64,000 bases of DNA from Pseudarthrobacter oxydans (GTDB lineage Bacteria; Actinomycetota; Actinomycetes; Actinomycetales; Micrococcaceae): positions 3,100,001 through 3,164,000 of the forward strand of contig NZ_CP139438.1 of assembly GCF_034258515.1 (NCBI RefSeq), in the 5' to 3' direction. The position numbers and the translations under genes are program-made. The notes below the pieces were generated by a model. That model was not told the origin of the DNA. It did no database searches and was given only the letters and a program-made list of their open reading frames with translations. Within the stretch, counting starts at the first letter, position 1, and each line of letters starts with the position of its first letter. Below are positions 9,207 to 18,493 of this stretch, piece after piece.

Positions 9207-10490
9207 ATGGCTCACGCTCCCCAGGACCAGATTGCACCGCTGCTCACCCCTGAAGGCTGGGAGCTCCTGGCGTCCCTGGGCCCCTACCAGGAAGAGAAGT
9301 CCTTCGAGCTGAACTCGGCCCTCCGCAAGGCCGGCCACTCCCCCGAACTGGTTTCCGCCGTCCTGACCCAGTCCCGGCTCCGCACCAAGGCCGCGGCGAA
9401 GTTCGGTGAGTTCGCCCGCAGCATGCTGTTCACCCAGGCAGGGCTGGAACAGGCAACCCGGCTGAACGTCGCCGCCCGCCATGCCCAGAGGTTCGCCGAG
9501 GCCGGAGTCCGCCACGTGGCGGACCTGGGCTGCGGCCTGGCCGCGGATTCGCTGGCGCTGGCTTCCATGGACATCAACGTCACCGCTGTGGAGATGGACG
9601 AGACGACGGCGGCCTGCGCCACGGTGAACCTCATTCCGTTCCCCAACGCCACCGTGGTCCACGCAGACGCCACGGCGGTGCCGCTGGACGGGGTCGACGG
9701 CGTCTGGCTGGATCCCGCGCGCCGGGTCACTTCGACGTCGGGCACCAAGCGGATCTGGGACCCTGAAGCCTTTTCGCCGCCCTTGTCCTTCGTTGAGGGC
9801 CTGGCCGCGTCCGGCCTGGCCGTCGGGGTCAAGATGGGCCCGGGCATGCCGCACGAGTCCGTTCCGGCCGGCTGTGAGGCACAGTGGGTTTCGGTGGCGG
9901 GCGACGTCACCGAGGTTGCGCTGTGGTTCAACGCAGTGCGCCGGCCCGGAGTCCGCCGGGCCGCTCTGGTGCTCGGCGCCCGGGGCGCGGCGGAGCTTAC
10001 CAGCGGAGAAGACTTCGGCGCCGGTCCTGCCGCTCCGGTGGGGCCGGTGGAGGGCTACCTCTACGAACCGGACGGCGCGGTGATCCGGGCCGGCCTGGTG
10101 GCCGACGTCGCGCTGCAGCTTTGCGGACACCTGGTGGATGAGCACATCGCCTATGTGTGCGCACCGGAGCTGGTGGATACACCGTTCGCGCGCGCCTACA
10201 AGGTCCTGGACGTGATGCCCTACAACGTCAAGGCGCTCAAGGCCTGGGTGAAGGCAGAGGGCATCGGGGTGCTGGACATCAAAAAGCGCGGCACCGCCGT
10301 CACTCCCGAGGAGCTCCGCAGGCAGCTCCTGCCAGGGGGGAAGAGCGCAGCCGGAAAGAACTCCGGCAAGAAGGCCGGGACCAAAACAGCCACCCTGGTC
10401 CTGACCCGTATCGGGGAGGACCGGGTGGCCATCGTGGTGGAGCCGGTGCCGGGCACTGCCCGCGAAGAAACGGCTACTGCGCGCGCATGA
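9207..10490 (+). CDS. Class I SAM-dependent methyltransferase with THUMP-like C-terminus
   Basis: 427 aa from ATG 9207; a frame extension to 9111 lies upstream of the likely promoter and is not used. After an N-terminal helical region comes a Rossmann SAM-binding motif (VADLGCGLAADSLALASM, about residues 108-125), an acidic ribose-binding position (VEMDETTAAC) and the motif VWLDPARR. These features match the actinobacterial class I methyltransferases that carry a THUMP-like domain at the C-terminus. The substrate is unknown but an RNA target is plausible. A lysine/glycine-rich stretch (GGKSAAGKNSGKKAGTK) interrupts the C-terminal domain. The gene overlaps the convergent shikimate-dehydrogenase-like gene by 17 bp. 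Confidence 0.85.
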   Translation: MAHAPQDQIAPLLTPEGWELLASLGPYQEEKSFELNSALRKAGHSPELVSAVLTQSRLRTKAAAKFGEFARSMLFTQAGLEQATRLNVAARHAQRFAEAGVRHVADLGCGLAADSLALASMDINVTAVEMDETTAACATVNLIPFPNATVVHADATAVPLDGVDGVWLDPARRVTSTSGTKRIWDPEAFSPPLSFVEGLAASGLAVGVKMGPGMPHESVPAGCEAQWVSVAGDVTEVALWFNAVRRPGVRRAALVLGARGAAELTSGEDFGAGPAAPVGPVEGYLYEPDGAVIRAGLVADVALQLCGHLVDEHIAYVCAPELVDTPFARAYKVLDVMPYNVKALKAWVKAEGIGVLDIKKRGTAVTPEELRRQLLPGGKSAAGKNSGKKAGTKTATLVLTRIGEDRVAIVVEPVPGTAREETATARA

Positions 10491-11292
10491 ACTCTTCCGC
10501 CGCGCGCACCTGCCCGGCAGTGGGCCGGATGCCGGTGTACAGCACGAACTGCTCCAGGGCCTGGATGGTTGCCACTTCCGCACCGGTAATCACGGGTTTC
10601 CCCGCCGCCCGCGCAGCCTTGACCAGCGGCGTCTCGGCGGGCAGCGCAACCACGTCGAACACCACTTTGGCGGCGTCGATGGCTTCCTGCGGGAAGGCCA
10701 GGGCACCTGCCTCGGATCCGCCCGCCATGCCAATCGGCGTCACGTTGATGATCAGGTCGGCGGTCCCGCCGTCGAGTTCGGCGCGCCACTGGAACCCGTA
10801 CTGTTCTGCGAGCGCCCGGCCCGTGGTTTCGTTCCGTGCAATGACCGTGACGTCGGTAAAGCCGGCGTCCCGAAGCGCGGCGACAGTGGCCTTGGCCATC
10901 CCGCCCGCGCCCTGGACCAGGACGGAATAGCCCGTAGGCACCTTGTTGGCGGCCAGAAGCTGTTCGATTGCCGTGTAGTCGGTGTTGTAGGCCTTGAGGT
11001 GCCCGTCCGTGTTCACGATGGTGTTCACTGAATCAATGGCCTTGGCCGAGGGGTCCATCTCGTCGACGAGGGCGATGACGTCCTCCTTGTACGGCATGGA
11101 GATGGCGCAACCGCGGATGCCCAGCCCCCGGACCCCGGCGATGGCCTGTTCAAGGTTGGTGGGGGCGAAGGCCTTGTAGATCCAGTTGAGGTCCAGCTGC
11201 TCATACAGGTGGTTGTGGAACCGGGTCCCGTTGTTGCTGGGCCGGGCCGAGAGCGAGATGCAGAGGGTCATGTCTTTATTCAGAATGGGCAC
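10474..11292 (-). CDS. Shikimate 5-dehydrogenase-like oxidoreductase (AroE family)
   Basis: 272 aa from a GTG at 11292 (VPILNKDMTLCISLSARPSN); an ATG at 11271 would shorten it by 7 residues, and a frame extension to 11319 runs into an inverted repeat and is not used. The shikimate-binding region appears as SARPSNNGTRFHN, the catalytic lysine as SMPYKED, the acidic partner as NTDYTA and the NADP site as VQGAGGMAKATVAAL. These are AroE-like, but differ from canonical AroE (which has NTDG at the substrate site), so this may be a paralogue acting on quinate, shikimate or an analogue. No other aro genes are nearby. It lies downstream of the GH3 gene in the same direction. Confidence 0.82.
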   Translation of the reverse strand: MPILNKDMTLCISLSARPSNNGTRFHNHLYEQLDLNWIYKAFAPTNLEQAIAGVRGLGIRGCAISMPYKEDVIALVDEMDPSAKAIDSVNTIVNTDGHLKAYNTDYTAIEQLLAANKVPTGYSVLVQGAGGMAKATVAALRDAGFTDVTVIARNETTGRALAEQYGFQWRAELDGGTADLIINVTPIGMAGGSEAGALAFPQEAIDAAKVVFDVVALPAETPLVKAARAAGKPVITGAEVATIQALEQFVLYTGIRPTAGQVRAAEEFMRAQ

Positions 11293-11313
11293 CCCACCAT
11301 TTAACCCGCTCCC

Positions 11314-11381
11314 ACCCAACTAGGTAGCGCTAAGTGTCGTTTTGAGCCCCCAAAACGACACTTAGCGCTACCTAGTTGGGT
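11314..11381. repeat. 30-bp perfect inverted repeat (68-bp hairpin)
   Basis: Bases 11314-11343 pair perfectly with 11352-11381 around an 8-base loop. Each arm contains the small palindrome TAGCGCTA. The outer base falls in the stop codon of the GH3 gene. There is no T-run on either side, so it is not a standard intrinsic terminator, though it could still end transcription or protect an RNA end. Confidence 0.9.
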
Positions 11382-13084
11382 TAGGGGCAGCCGGTGCCGG
11401 CCGGGAAGCTTCCGACGGCGGCGGGCAGCTTCCCGGGGGCGGGCGCCTTCCCTGCCAGGACGGCGGCCAGGGCGTCGAAGGCACCGTCGGTGCGGCCATA
11501 GAGGGCTATCTTCACCGGAGCGGGCGAGTCCTGCAGCGGCCAGGGCGCATCGAGCGCGACGGCGATGTCCCCTTCCACCCCGCGCCCGCCGTAGCCGATG
11601 AGGCTCACCAGCGGCCCGGAGCCCACGGACAGTCCGGCCCGGGCGGCAGCGGCCTCAAACCGGGCCCTGTCCCCCGGCCCGCCGCCGGCCACCCGCACCG
11701 CTCCGGGCACCAGGGGTCCGCTGCACGGTCCGGAGAGCACGGTGACGGCGGAGGCGGAAACCCGGGCTGAGAGGGCTCCCCCGCTTCCCGCCGGCGCACC
11801 GTTCGCCGCAGCGGTCCTGCCGTGCCACGCCATCATCGTTGCCACCCGCCGGGCGGCCTCGTCCAGGCGCTCAGCCGGCAGGGCGCCGGAGGCGACGGCC
11901 TGGACGATGGCCGCATGCGCCTGCCCCACGTCGGCCGGCATCAGCAGGAGGTCAGCTCCGGCGGCAAGGGCCATCACGGCGGCGGTTCCGCCGGGGTACT
12001 GCTTGGCCACGGCGCCCATGTTCAGGGCGTCCGTCACCGCCACCCCGTTGAAGCCCAGGCCCCGCAGTGCGGCATACGTGGGTCCGGAGAGCGACGCCGG
12101 CACGCCGGGTTGCAGCGCCGGGACGGCGATGTGCCCTGTCATCACCATGGGCGAACCGGCGGCGATGGCGGCCCCGAACGGTTTCCAGTCGCGGCCGCCG
12201 AGGTCCGCAACGGCCGCGGGCTGCACGGGGAGGCTGACATGGGAATCAACGGCCACCGAACCGTGTCCCGGGAAGTGCTTGACCGCAGGCAGGACGCCCG
12301 CCGCGAGCATCCCCTGGGAGAATGCCACGCCGAGCGAAGCGGCAGCGCCCGGGTCCGAGGACATGGACCGGGCACCGATGGTGGGATCCTTCGGGCCGAT
12401 GGTGACGTCCGTATCGGGAGCGAAGTCCACGTTGAACCCCAGCGGCACCAGCTCCGCAGCCAGACCTTGCCCGGCCTCCTTGGCCAGTGGCACGCTCCCG
12501 GCGGCCCCGTAGCTCATGGGCGTGGGCCATTCCGTCAGGGGTGGCCCCAGCCTGGCAACCTGGCCGCCTTCCTGGTCCACCGCGATGATCCCGGGCCAGG
12601 GCCGGCCGCCGGCGGCTGCAGCCTGGGCCAGCCGCTGGTTGACGGCGGCCATGCCGGACACGTCCAGCCTGCCCTGGGGGTCGAGCGGAACGTTGTCGCC
12701 CATGATGATGGACCCGGCAAGGTGCAGGCGCTCGATGGCGGCAGCGTGGGCCTCCACCTCCTTGCCCTTGAAGGACGGAAGGAGGACCTGCCCGGCTTTC
12801 TCCTCGGTGGTCATCGCCGCCACCGCCGCGGCGGCCTTGTCCTGGTCGCGCTGCCGGGGCCCCCAGCCCAGTGGCCGGGCACCCGGATCAGGTGGCGGGG
12901 AGGAGGTGGCGGGCGCCGTCGTCGTACTCGGCGATGCGGCGGGCGGGGCTGGCGCAGAAGGGGCCGACGACGGGACGGGGCCGGGTGCGGCCGTACAGGA
13001 CGCCAGGGCTACTGCGGCGGAGGCTGCCGCCAGGAGGGGGAAGGTTTTGTTAGGACTCTCACGCAGGTGTTGGAACAAGGCCAT
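11381..13084 (-). CDS. Glycoside hydrolase family 3 lipoprotein (NagZ-like beta-N-acetylhexosaminidase)
   Basis: 567 aa. A lipoprotein signal (MALFQHLRESPNKTFPLLAAASAAVALASC, lipobox ALASC) is followed by a proline/serine/threonine-rich linker of about 60 residues and then a GH3 barrel. Key motifs are VDQEGGQVARL, AVKHFPGHGSVAVDSH (the NagZ-type KHFPGHG loop) and VTDALNMGA, where the aspartate is the expected nucleophile. A C-terminal domain of about 150 residues follows. The protein probably sits on the outer face of the membrane and releases N-acetylglucosamine from wall fragments. The start is ATG 13084, 7 nt after a TAGCAT box, suggesting a leaderless mRNA. Confidence 0.9.
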   Translation of the reverse strand: MALFQHLRESPNKTFPLLAAASAAVALASCTAAPGPVPSSAPSAPAPPAASPSTTTAPATSSPPPDPGARPLGWGPRQRDQDKAAAAVAAMTTEEKAGQVLLPSFKGKEVEAHAAAIERLHLAGSIIMGDNVPLDPQGRLDVSGMAAVNQRLAQAAAAGGRPWPGIIAVDQEGGQVARLGPPLTEWPTPMSYGAAGSVPLAKEAGQGLAAELVPLGFNVDFAPDTDVTIGPKDPTIGARSMSSDPGAAASLGVAFSQGMLAAGVLPAVKHFPGHGSVAVDSHVSLPVQPAAVADLGGRDWKPFGAAIAAGSPMVMTGHIAVPALQPGVPASLSGPTYAALRGLGFNGVAVTDALNMGAVAKQYPGGTAAVMALAAGADLLLMPADVGQAHAAIVQAVASGALPAERLDEAARRVATMMAWHGRTAAANGAPAGSGGALSARVSASAVTVLSGPCSGPLVPGAVRVAGGGPGDRARFEAAAARAGLSVGSGPLVSLIGYGGRGVEGDIAVALDAPWPLQDSPAPVKIALYGRTDGAFDALAAVLAGKAPAPGKLPAAVGSFPAGTGCP

Positions 13085-13091
13085 CAATACG

Positions 13092-13097
13092 ATGCTA
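13092..13097 (-). promoter_or_regulatory. Putative -10 box for leaderless GH3 gene
   Basis: TAGCAT on the minus strand is 7 nt upstream of the ATG at 13084; no Shine-Dalgarno is seen. Confidence 0.45.
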
Positions 13098-13191
13098 CCC
13101 CTGCACTAGACTTGAACCATCCGTTCGCCTGCCGGCAACAGCCTGTCAGTGACGGCGTGAGCCAGCGGCAAACAGGACAGTTAGGAAATGC

Positions 13192-14343
13192 GTGAAGATC
13201 GATTTCGCCCCCTCAAGGCAGTCAACGCTGGGAGTTGAGTGGGAACTCGCGCTGGTGGACGGCAGGACAGGCGAACTCGCGTCCGTAGCCAATGAGGTGC
13301 TTCGCGGCGTTTCTTCACGACACCCGGAACTCAATGATGACGACGAGCATCCCCACATCAAGCAGGAACTGCTCCTGAACACGGTTGAACTGGTGACCGG
13401 CATCTGCGAGACCGCCGCTGAAGCCAAGGAGGACCTCAGCCGTTCCCTGGCCGCCGTCCGCGAAATCACCGATCCCATGGGCGTGGAACTCTTTTGTGCC
13501 GGAAGCCACCCGTTCAGCCCGCCGCAGCTGCAGCCGGTGACGGACAAGGCCCGTTATGCCAAGCTGATCGACCGCACCCAGTGGTGGGGCCGGCAGATGG
13601 TCATCTACGGCGTGCACGTCCACGTCGGCCTGGACCGCCGCGACAAGGCGCTGCCCGTGCTGGACGGCCTGGTCAACTACTTCCCGCATTTCCAGGCGCT
13701 CTCCGCATCAAGCCCGTTCTGGGGCGGCGAGGACACCGGCTACGCTTCACAGCGGGCGCTGATGTTCCAGCAGCTCCCCACCGCCGGCCTGCCCTTCCAG
13801 TTCAAGTCCTGGGAGGAGTACGAGTCCTACGTGCAGGACATGTTCACCACCGGCGTGATCGACACCCTCTCGGAGATCCGCTGGGACATCCGGCCGGTGC
13901 CCAACCTGGGCACCATTGAGATGCGCATCTGCGACGGCCTGGCCACGCTGGAGGAAGTGGGCGCCATCGCGGCCCTCACCCAGTGCCTGGTGGACGAGTT
14001 CTCCACGATCCTGGACAACGGCGGCACCATCCCCACCATGCCGCCCTGGCACATCCAGGAAAACAAGTGGCGCGCAGCCCGCTACGGCATGGACGCCATT
14101 ATCATCCTGGACGCCGCGGGCCACGAGCAGCTGGTCACCGAGCACCTGCTGGAGACCCTGAACCGGCTTGAGCCCGTGGCCGCCAAGCTGGGCTGCCCGG
14201 ACGAGCTGGCCGACGTCGAAAAGATCATCCGCCGCGGTGCCGGCTACCAGCGCCAGCGCCGCGTGGCCGCCGAACACGGCGGAGACCTCCGGGCCGTGGT
14301 CCTGGACCTGGTCAACCAGATGCGCAACGGCCCCACCGCTTAG
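13192..14343 (+). CDS. YbdK-type carboxylate-amine ligase (glutamate-cysteine ligase-like, GCS2)
   Basis: 383 aa from a GTG with AGGAAA upstream. The sequence shows the GCS2 family hallmarks: STLGVEWELALVD at the N-terminus (metal-binding glutamates), HPHIKQELLLNTVELVTGI, VIYGVHVHVGL, SASSPFWGGEDTGYASQRA and NLGTIEMRICDG. E. coli YbdK has weak glutamate-cysteine ligase activity. In organisms that rely on mycothiol, glutathione is not expected, so the physiological substrate is open. It is divergent from the GH3 lipoprotein and convergent with tsaD. Confidence 0.9.
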   Translation: MKIDFAPSRQSTLGVEWELALVDGRTGELASVANEVLRGVSSRHPELNDDDEHPHIKQELLLNTVELVTGICETAAEAKEDLSRSLAAVREITDPMGVELFCAGSHPFSPPQLQPVTDKARYAKLIDRTQWWGRQMVIYGVHVHVGLDRRDKALPVLDGLVNYFPHFQALSASSPFWGGEDTGYASQRALMFQQLPTAGLPFQFKSWEEYESYVQDMFTTGVIDTLSEIRWDIRPVPNLGTIEMRICDGLATLEEVGAIAALTQCLVDEFSTILDNGGTIPTMPPWHIQENKWRAARYGMDAIIILDAAGHEQLVTEHLLETLNRLEPVAAKLGCPDELADVEKIIRRGAGYQRQRRVAAEHGGDLRAVVLDLVNQMRNGPTA

Positions 14344-14358
14344 GCCCCTTCCCGCGGT

Positions 14359-15462
14359 TTACGCCGGGAGGGACACCGAGGTGACCGGCATGGACGAGTC
14401 CGGGGCGAAGCGGAGGCCGCTGGGTTCCACGCCCGCCATCACCAGCTGCGCGCCCAGTGCCGCCACCATGGCGCCGTTGTCCGTGCAGAGGTCCAGCGGC
14501 GGCACGTGCAGCCTGATCCCGGCGGAGGCGCAGCGCTGGCCCGTGAGCTCGCGCAGCCTTGAGTTGGCCGCTACGCCGCCGCCCACGAGCACGTCCTTGA
14601 TGCCGTGTTCACGGCAGGCCAGGACGGCCTTGGAAGAGATGATGTCCACCACGGCCTCCTGGAAGGCGGCCGCAATGTCAGCCACCGGAATCTCCTCGCC
14701 GCGCGCCTCGAACTGCTCCACGCAGCGGGCCACCGCCGTCTTGAGGCCGCTGAAGGACCAGTCATAGCGGTGCGGGCCGGGCTCCTCGGCCGTGCCCATG
14801 TACTTGGGCTGGCTGAGGCCGCGGGGAAACCGGATGGACTTCGGGTTGCCGGTGCGGGCCACCTTGTCGATGGCCGGTCCGCCCGGATAGCCGAGGCCCA
14901 GGATGCGGGCCACCTTGTCGTAGGCTTCGCCGGCGGCATCGTCGATGGTGGAGCCGAGGAGCACCACGTCGTCGGTAATGCTGTTGATTTTCAGGATTTC
15001 AGTGTGGCCGCCGGAGACCAGCAGGGCGCCGAGGTTCTCGGGCAGCTGCGGGGTACCAGGGGCCGTTCCGGCCGGGGCGCCCCCGTCCAGCAGTCCCACA
15101 CCCACGTGGGCCACCAGGTGGTTGATGGCGTACAGGGGCTTGCCGGTTGCCACCGACAGCGCCTTGGCCGCGCACACCCCCACCATGAGGGCTCCGGCCA
15201 GGCCAGGACCGGACGTGACGGCGATGGCGTCCACCTCGTCGAGGGTCACGCCGGCGTCGGAAAGCGCCTGTTCCAGGGTGGGAACGAAGGCATCCAGGTG
15301 GGCCCGGGAGGCGATCTCGGGAATGACACCGCCAAACCGGACGTGCTCGTCCATGGAGGAGGACACGGTGTTGGTGAGCAGCGTTGTGCCGCGGACCACG
15401 CCGACGCCGGTCTCGTCGCAGGACGATTCGATGCCCAGCACCAGTGGCTGCGAGCGGTTCAT
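14359..15462 (-). CDS. tsaD: tRNA N6-adenosine threonylcarbamoyltransferase TsaD
   Basis: 367 aa. The N-terminal ASKHA signature [14 protein letters not shown], the iron-binding HLVAH motif (H115 and H119) and the nucleotide-binding [17 protein letters not shown] segment identify TsaD (also called Gcp/YgjD). With TsaB and TsaE it transfers threonylcarbamoyl to A37 of ANN-reading tRNAs to form t6A. It is the last gene of the alr-tsaE-tsaB-rimI-tsaD operon and its ATG overlaps the end of rimI by 4 bp. Confidence 0.96.
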   Translation of the reverse strand: MNRSQPLVLGIESSCDETGVGVVRGTTLLTNTVSSSMDEHVRFGGVIPEIASRAHLDAFVPTLEQALSDAGVTLDEVDAIAVTSGPGLAGALMVGVCAAKALSVATGKPLYAINHLVAHVGVGLLDGGAPAGTAPGTPQLPENLGALLVSGGHTEILKINSITDDVVLLGSTIDDAAGEAYDKVARILGLGYPGGPAIDKVARTGNPKSIRFPRGLSQPKYMGTAEEPGPHRYDWSFSGLKTAVARCVEQFEARGEEIPVADIAAAFQEAVVDIISSKAVLACREHGIKDVLVGGGVAANSRLRELTGQRCASAGIRLHVPPLDLCTDNGAMVAALGAQLVMAGVEPSGLRFAPDSSMPVTSVSLPA

Positions 15463-15986
15463 GGCCGGCGTCCTTCCGTGGGATTCGCGTCTTCAGTGCC
15501 TGTTCCCGGGGTTCCGGTGAGCTGGAGGCGCATGATGAGGGCGTCGGTGCCGTCGCGGTAATACCGGGGGCGGACGTGGATCTGTTCGAAGCCGAAGCGG
15601 ACATACAGCTGCTGGGCCCGCGGGTTGTCCGCCCGGACCTCCAGCAGGACGTCCGCCGCCCGCCTGCGCCGGGCTTCGTCGATGAGGCTGGTGAGCAGCG
15701 CGGTGCCGATGCCCCGGCCCTCATACTCAGGGACGACGGCGATGGTCTGGACGTCCGCGATGGGCTCAATGCACATCAGGCCGGCGTAGCCCACGATGCC
15801 GTCGCTGCCTTGCGCCACCAGGTAGCGGCGGGTTTCCGGCTGGGACAGTTCGTCGAGGAACATCTGCAGGGGCCAGGCATCGACCGGGAAGAGCCGCTGT
15901 TCCAGGGCACTGACGGCGGGGATGTCGTCCAGGGTCATGTCGCGGACGGTGACGTCCTGGCTGCGGGAGCCGGGCGTGGCGTTCAC
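15459..15986 (-). CDS. rimI: GNAT N-acetyltransferase, RimI-like
   Basis: 175 aa. The acetyl-CoA binding motif is [22 protein letters not shown], and the C-terminal block [15 protein letters not shown] sequence ([20 protein letters not shown]) is typical of RimI, which acetylates the N-terminus of ribosomal protein S18 in E. coli and in some bacteria has wider targets. It sits between tsaB and tsaD with 4-bp overlaps on each side, the arrangement seen across actinobacteria. Confidence 0.92.
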   Translation of the reverse strand: MNATPGSRSQDVTVRDMTLDDIPAVSALEQRLFPVDAWPLQMFLDELSQPETRRYLVAQGSDGIVGYAGLMCIEPIADVQTIAVVPEYEGRGIGTALLTSLIDEARRRRAADVLLEVRADNPRAQQLYVRFGFEQIHVRPRYYRDGTDALIMRLQLTGTPGTGTEDANPTEGRRP

Positions 15987-16654
15987 AGGGCCCTCTTCCT
16001 TGGTCCGGGGACTTGGGCGTCGGATTCCCGAAGGTACAGCGGCGTGGAGTCGGGAAGTCCGTTGCCGGCCGCCAGCCTGGCCAGCGCGAACTGCCCCAGG
16101 TACAGGGCGTCCGGCTGTTCCTCCGCGAAGTCGGGGTGGACTTTCAGTACGTCCGCGTACAGGCCGGCTCCGGCACCGAAAGCGGGCAGGTCGGGCAGGT
16201 CGGCGGCGAAGCTGACATGCGGGCCGTCTTCCAGGACTGGAAGCTGGCCTTCCGTGAGGCTGTAGCGAGCCCAGTAGACCTCTTTGCGGCGCGCGTCGGT
16301 TGCCACGAGGAACTCGCTCACCGCCGCCGAGGATTCCGCCACTTCCAGGGCCACGGCATCCAGGCTCATCAGCCCGTGGAGGGGCTTGCCCCAGACAAAG
16401 GCCAGGGTCCTCGCGGTGGCGATTCCGGACCGCAGCCCGGTGAAAGGCCCGGGACCCACCCCCACAACCAGGGCGTCGATGTCGTTTCCGGTAACGCCGG
16501 CGTCGGCGAGCATCCCTGCGATCCCGGGGGCAAGGACCTCGGCGTGGCTGCGGGTGTCCTCTGTGGAGAAGCTGGCGAGCACTCCTTCCGGCACATGGTC
16601 TGAAACCAGGGCGGCGCTGGCTACGGCGGAGGTGTCAATGGCGAGGATCAGCAT
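15983..16654 (-). CDS. tsaB: t6A biosynthesis protein TsaB
   Basis: 223 aa. It starts MLILAIDTSAVASAAL and continues with HAEVLAPGIAGMLADAGV and GVGPGPFTGLRSGIATARTLA, the usual TsaB (YeaZ) blocks, a partner of TsaD without its own catalytic site. The start overlaps the stop of tsaE by one base (TAATG-type junction) and the end overlaps rimI by 4 bp, implying strict co-translation. Confidence 0.95.
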   Translation of the reverse strand: MLILAIDTSAVASAALVSDHVPEGVLASFSTEDTRSHAEVLAPGIAGMLADAGVTGNDIDALVVGVGPGPFTGLRSGIATARTLAFVWGKPLHGLMSLDAVALEVAESSAAVSEFLVATDARRKEVYWARYSLTEGQLPVLEDGPHVSFAADLPDLPAFGAGAGLYADVLKVHPDFAEEQPDALYLGQFALARLAAGNGLPDSTPLYLRESDAQVPGPRKRAL

Positions 16655-17235
16655 CAGCGGACGCCTTCCTTCGCGGCGCCGAGCGCCGGGGCTTCAGGCC
16701 AGCGGGGACCGTACCCGCGCATGACGATGGTGCGGGGCTCGTCCGCGTCTTCCGTGTCGAAGTCCAGGCCGGCCGAGGGCAGGCCAGTGCCGAGCCCGAT
16801 GGCCCGGTGCAGGTCGATCTCCAGCCTGCTTTCGCTGAGGTGTTCCACCCGCTCCTTGCCCCACTCCACCACCGTGACGGAGGAGTCCATGGTGTTTTCA
16901 AGGTCGATGTCGTCAATCTCGGCTGCTGATCCCAGCCGGTAGGCATCCACATGGACCAGGTCCGGGCCGCCGGGCCGTGGTCCCGCCGGCAGGTTGGGGT
17001 GGATGCGGACCAGGACGAACGTTGGGGAAATGATGCCCTCGCGGACGCCCAGCCCCTCTCCCAGCCCCTGGGTGAAGGTGGTCTTCCCGGCACCCAGCTC
17101 GCCGCTCAGCACCAGCAGGTCCCCGGCCTCCAGGACCGCAGCAAGGCGGACGGCGAGCGCATGGGTCTGCTCCGCCGTCGTCGCGGTGAAAGTCTGTTCC
17201 CAGTTGGGCAGGGCAGCCTCGCCATTGGTGCTCAC
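16654..17235 (-). CDS. tsaE: t6A biosynthesis ATPase TsaE
   Basis: 193 aa, slightly longer than the usual 150-160 because of a C-terminal extension. The Walker A motif is GELGAGKTTFTQGL (about residues 45-58), and the SPTFVLVR and HVDAYRL segments are characteristic of TsaE (YjeE). Its ATPase activity resets the TsaBD complex. It overlaps alr by 4 bp. Confidence 0.95.
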   Translation of the reverse strand: MSTNGEAALPNWEQTFTATTAEQTHALAVRLAAVLEAGDLLVLSGELGAGKTTFTQGLGEGLGVREGIISPTFVLVRIHPNLPAGPRPGGPDLVHVDAYRLGSAAEIDDIDLENTMDSSVTVVEWGKERVEHLSESRLEIDLHRAIGLGTGLPSAGLDFDTEDADEPRTIVMRGYGPRWPEAPALGAAKEGVR

Positions 17236-18452
17236 GGGAGCTTCTCCTGGCTGGACACGGAGCCCGGGTCCTCTTCGTTGACGAAGCAGCGCGGCACCCT
17301 GGGGCTGATCCTGGTGACGATCTCATAGTTGATGGTGCCGGCCGCCCGCGCCCAGTCATCGGCGGTGGGGCCGCCGTCCGCGCCGTCGCCGAACAGTTCC
17401 GCCTCCGCGCCCAGCAGGTCCGCGCTGGCGGGGCCGGCGTCGCCCATGTCAATGACCATCTGGTCCATCGCAATCCGGCCCACCACGGGATAGGTCGTGC
17501 CTGCCACCCGGACAGGGCCGCCGGTAGCGACGCGCGGGACGCCGTCGGCATAACCCATCGGGATCAGGCCCAGCGTGCTGGGGCCGCTGGTGTGGTAGCG
17601 GAGGCCGTAGGAGACGCCCTGCCCGTCCGGCACGTCCTTGCACTGTGACACCAGGGTCCGCAGGGTCATGGCCGGACGCAGCCCCAGCTCGGCTGAGCTC
17701 TGCCCGCTGAACGGCGAGAGGCCGTAGATGCCAAGGCCTACCCGGACCAGGTCAAAGTGGGTGTCGGGCCGGGAGAGCGTGGCAGGGGTATTGGCAAGGT
17801 GCCGGACCTCCGGGTCCACCCCGGCGTCCTCGGCAACGGCAAGGACCTCCCGGAATGTGGCCAGCTGCTGGTCTGTTTCGGGGCGCTCGGGCTCATCGGC
17901 AACCGCAAGGTGGGAGAAGATTCCCACTACGCGCAGCAGGCCCTGGTCCTGGTACTCCATGGCCTCGCCCACCAGCTGGTCCCAGGTGTCCAGGGCGGCT
18001 CCGTTCCGTCCCAGTCCGGTGTCCACTTTCAGGTGGATGCGGGCGGGGCGCTCCTGCTCCCGGGCCGCGGCCACGATGCTTTCCAGCTCCCAGCCCGAGC
18101 AGCCAATGTCGACGCCGGCCGCCACGGCAGCACCGAAGTTGCTTTCCGTGGTGTGCAGCCAGGCGAGCAGCGGCGCGTCGATACCGGCAGCGCGCAGCGC
18201 CAGGGCCTCGGAAATGTGGGCCACGCCCAACCAGGCGGCGCCTGCCTCCAGGGCTGCCCGCGCCACCGGGACCGCACCGTGCCCGTACGCATCAGCCTTG
18301 ACCACGGCCATGACTTTCGCAGGGGAGGCGGCGGCGGCCAGGCGCCGGACGTTGTGCCGGATCGCGTCGAGGTCGATCACGGCCGACCGTTCATAGCGGG
18401 GGCCGGGCCCCGGGGCAGCGCTGAATTCTCCGGTTGTTGCGGGGTAAGTCAC
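17232..18452 (-). CDS. alr: Alanine racemase
   Basis: 406 aa from a GTG. The PLP-binding lysine is in VVKADAYGHGA (K52), and the second catalytic region is SYGLRYHTSGPSTLGLIPMGYADGVPR. The enzyme interconverts L- and D-alanine for peptidoglycan. It is the first gene of the operon that continues with tsaE, tsaB, rimI and tsaD. The start lies 7 nt after TAGAAT, an excellent -10 box, with no Shine-Dalgarno, so the operon mRNA is probably leaderless. Confidence 0.96.
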   Translation of the reverse strand: MTYPATTGEFSAAPGPGPRYERSAVIDLDAIRHNVRRLAAAASPAKVMAVVKADAYGHGAVPVARAALEAGAAWLGVAHISEALALRAAGIDAPLLAWLHTTESNFGAAVAAGVDIGCSGWELESIVAAAREQERPARIHLKVDTGLGRNGAALDTWDQLVGEAMEYQDQGLLRVVGIFSHLAVADEPERPETDQQLATFREVLAVAEDAGVDPEVRHLANTPATLSRPDTHFDLVRVGLGIYGLSPFSGQSSAELGLRPAMTLRTLVSQCKDVPDGQGVSYGLRYHTSGPSTLGLIPMGYADGVPRVATGGPVRVAGTTYPVVGRIAMDQMVIDMGDAGPASADLLGAEAELFGDGADGGPTADDWARAAGTINYEIVTRISPRVPRCFVNEEDPGSVSSQEKLP

Positions 18453-18459
18453 CCTAGTG

Positions 18460-18465
18460 ATTCTA
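18460..18465 (-). promoter_or_regulatory. -10 box of the alr-tsaE-tsaB-rimI-tsaD operon (leaderless)
   Basis: TAGAAT on the minus strand is followed by 7 nt and the GTG of alr, the classic spacing for a transcript starting at the first base of the start codon. Confidence 0.55.
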
Positions 18466-18493
18466 GTGCTGGCGCTTCAGGCCGAATAATCCG

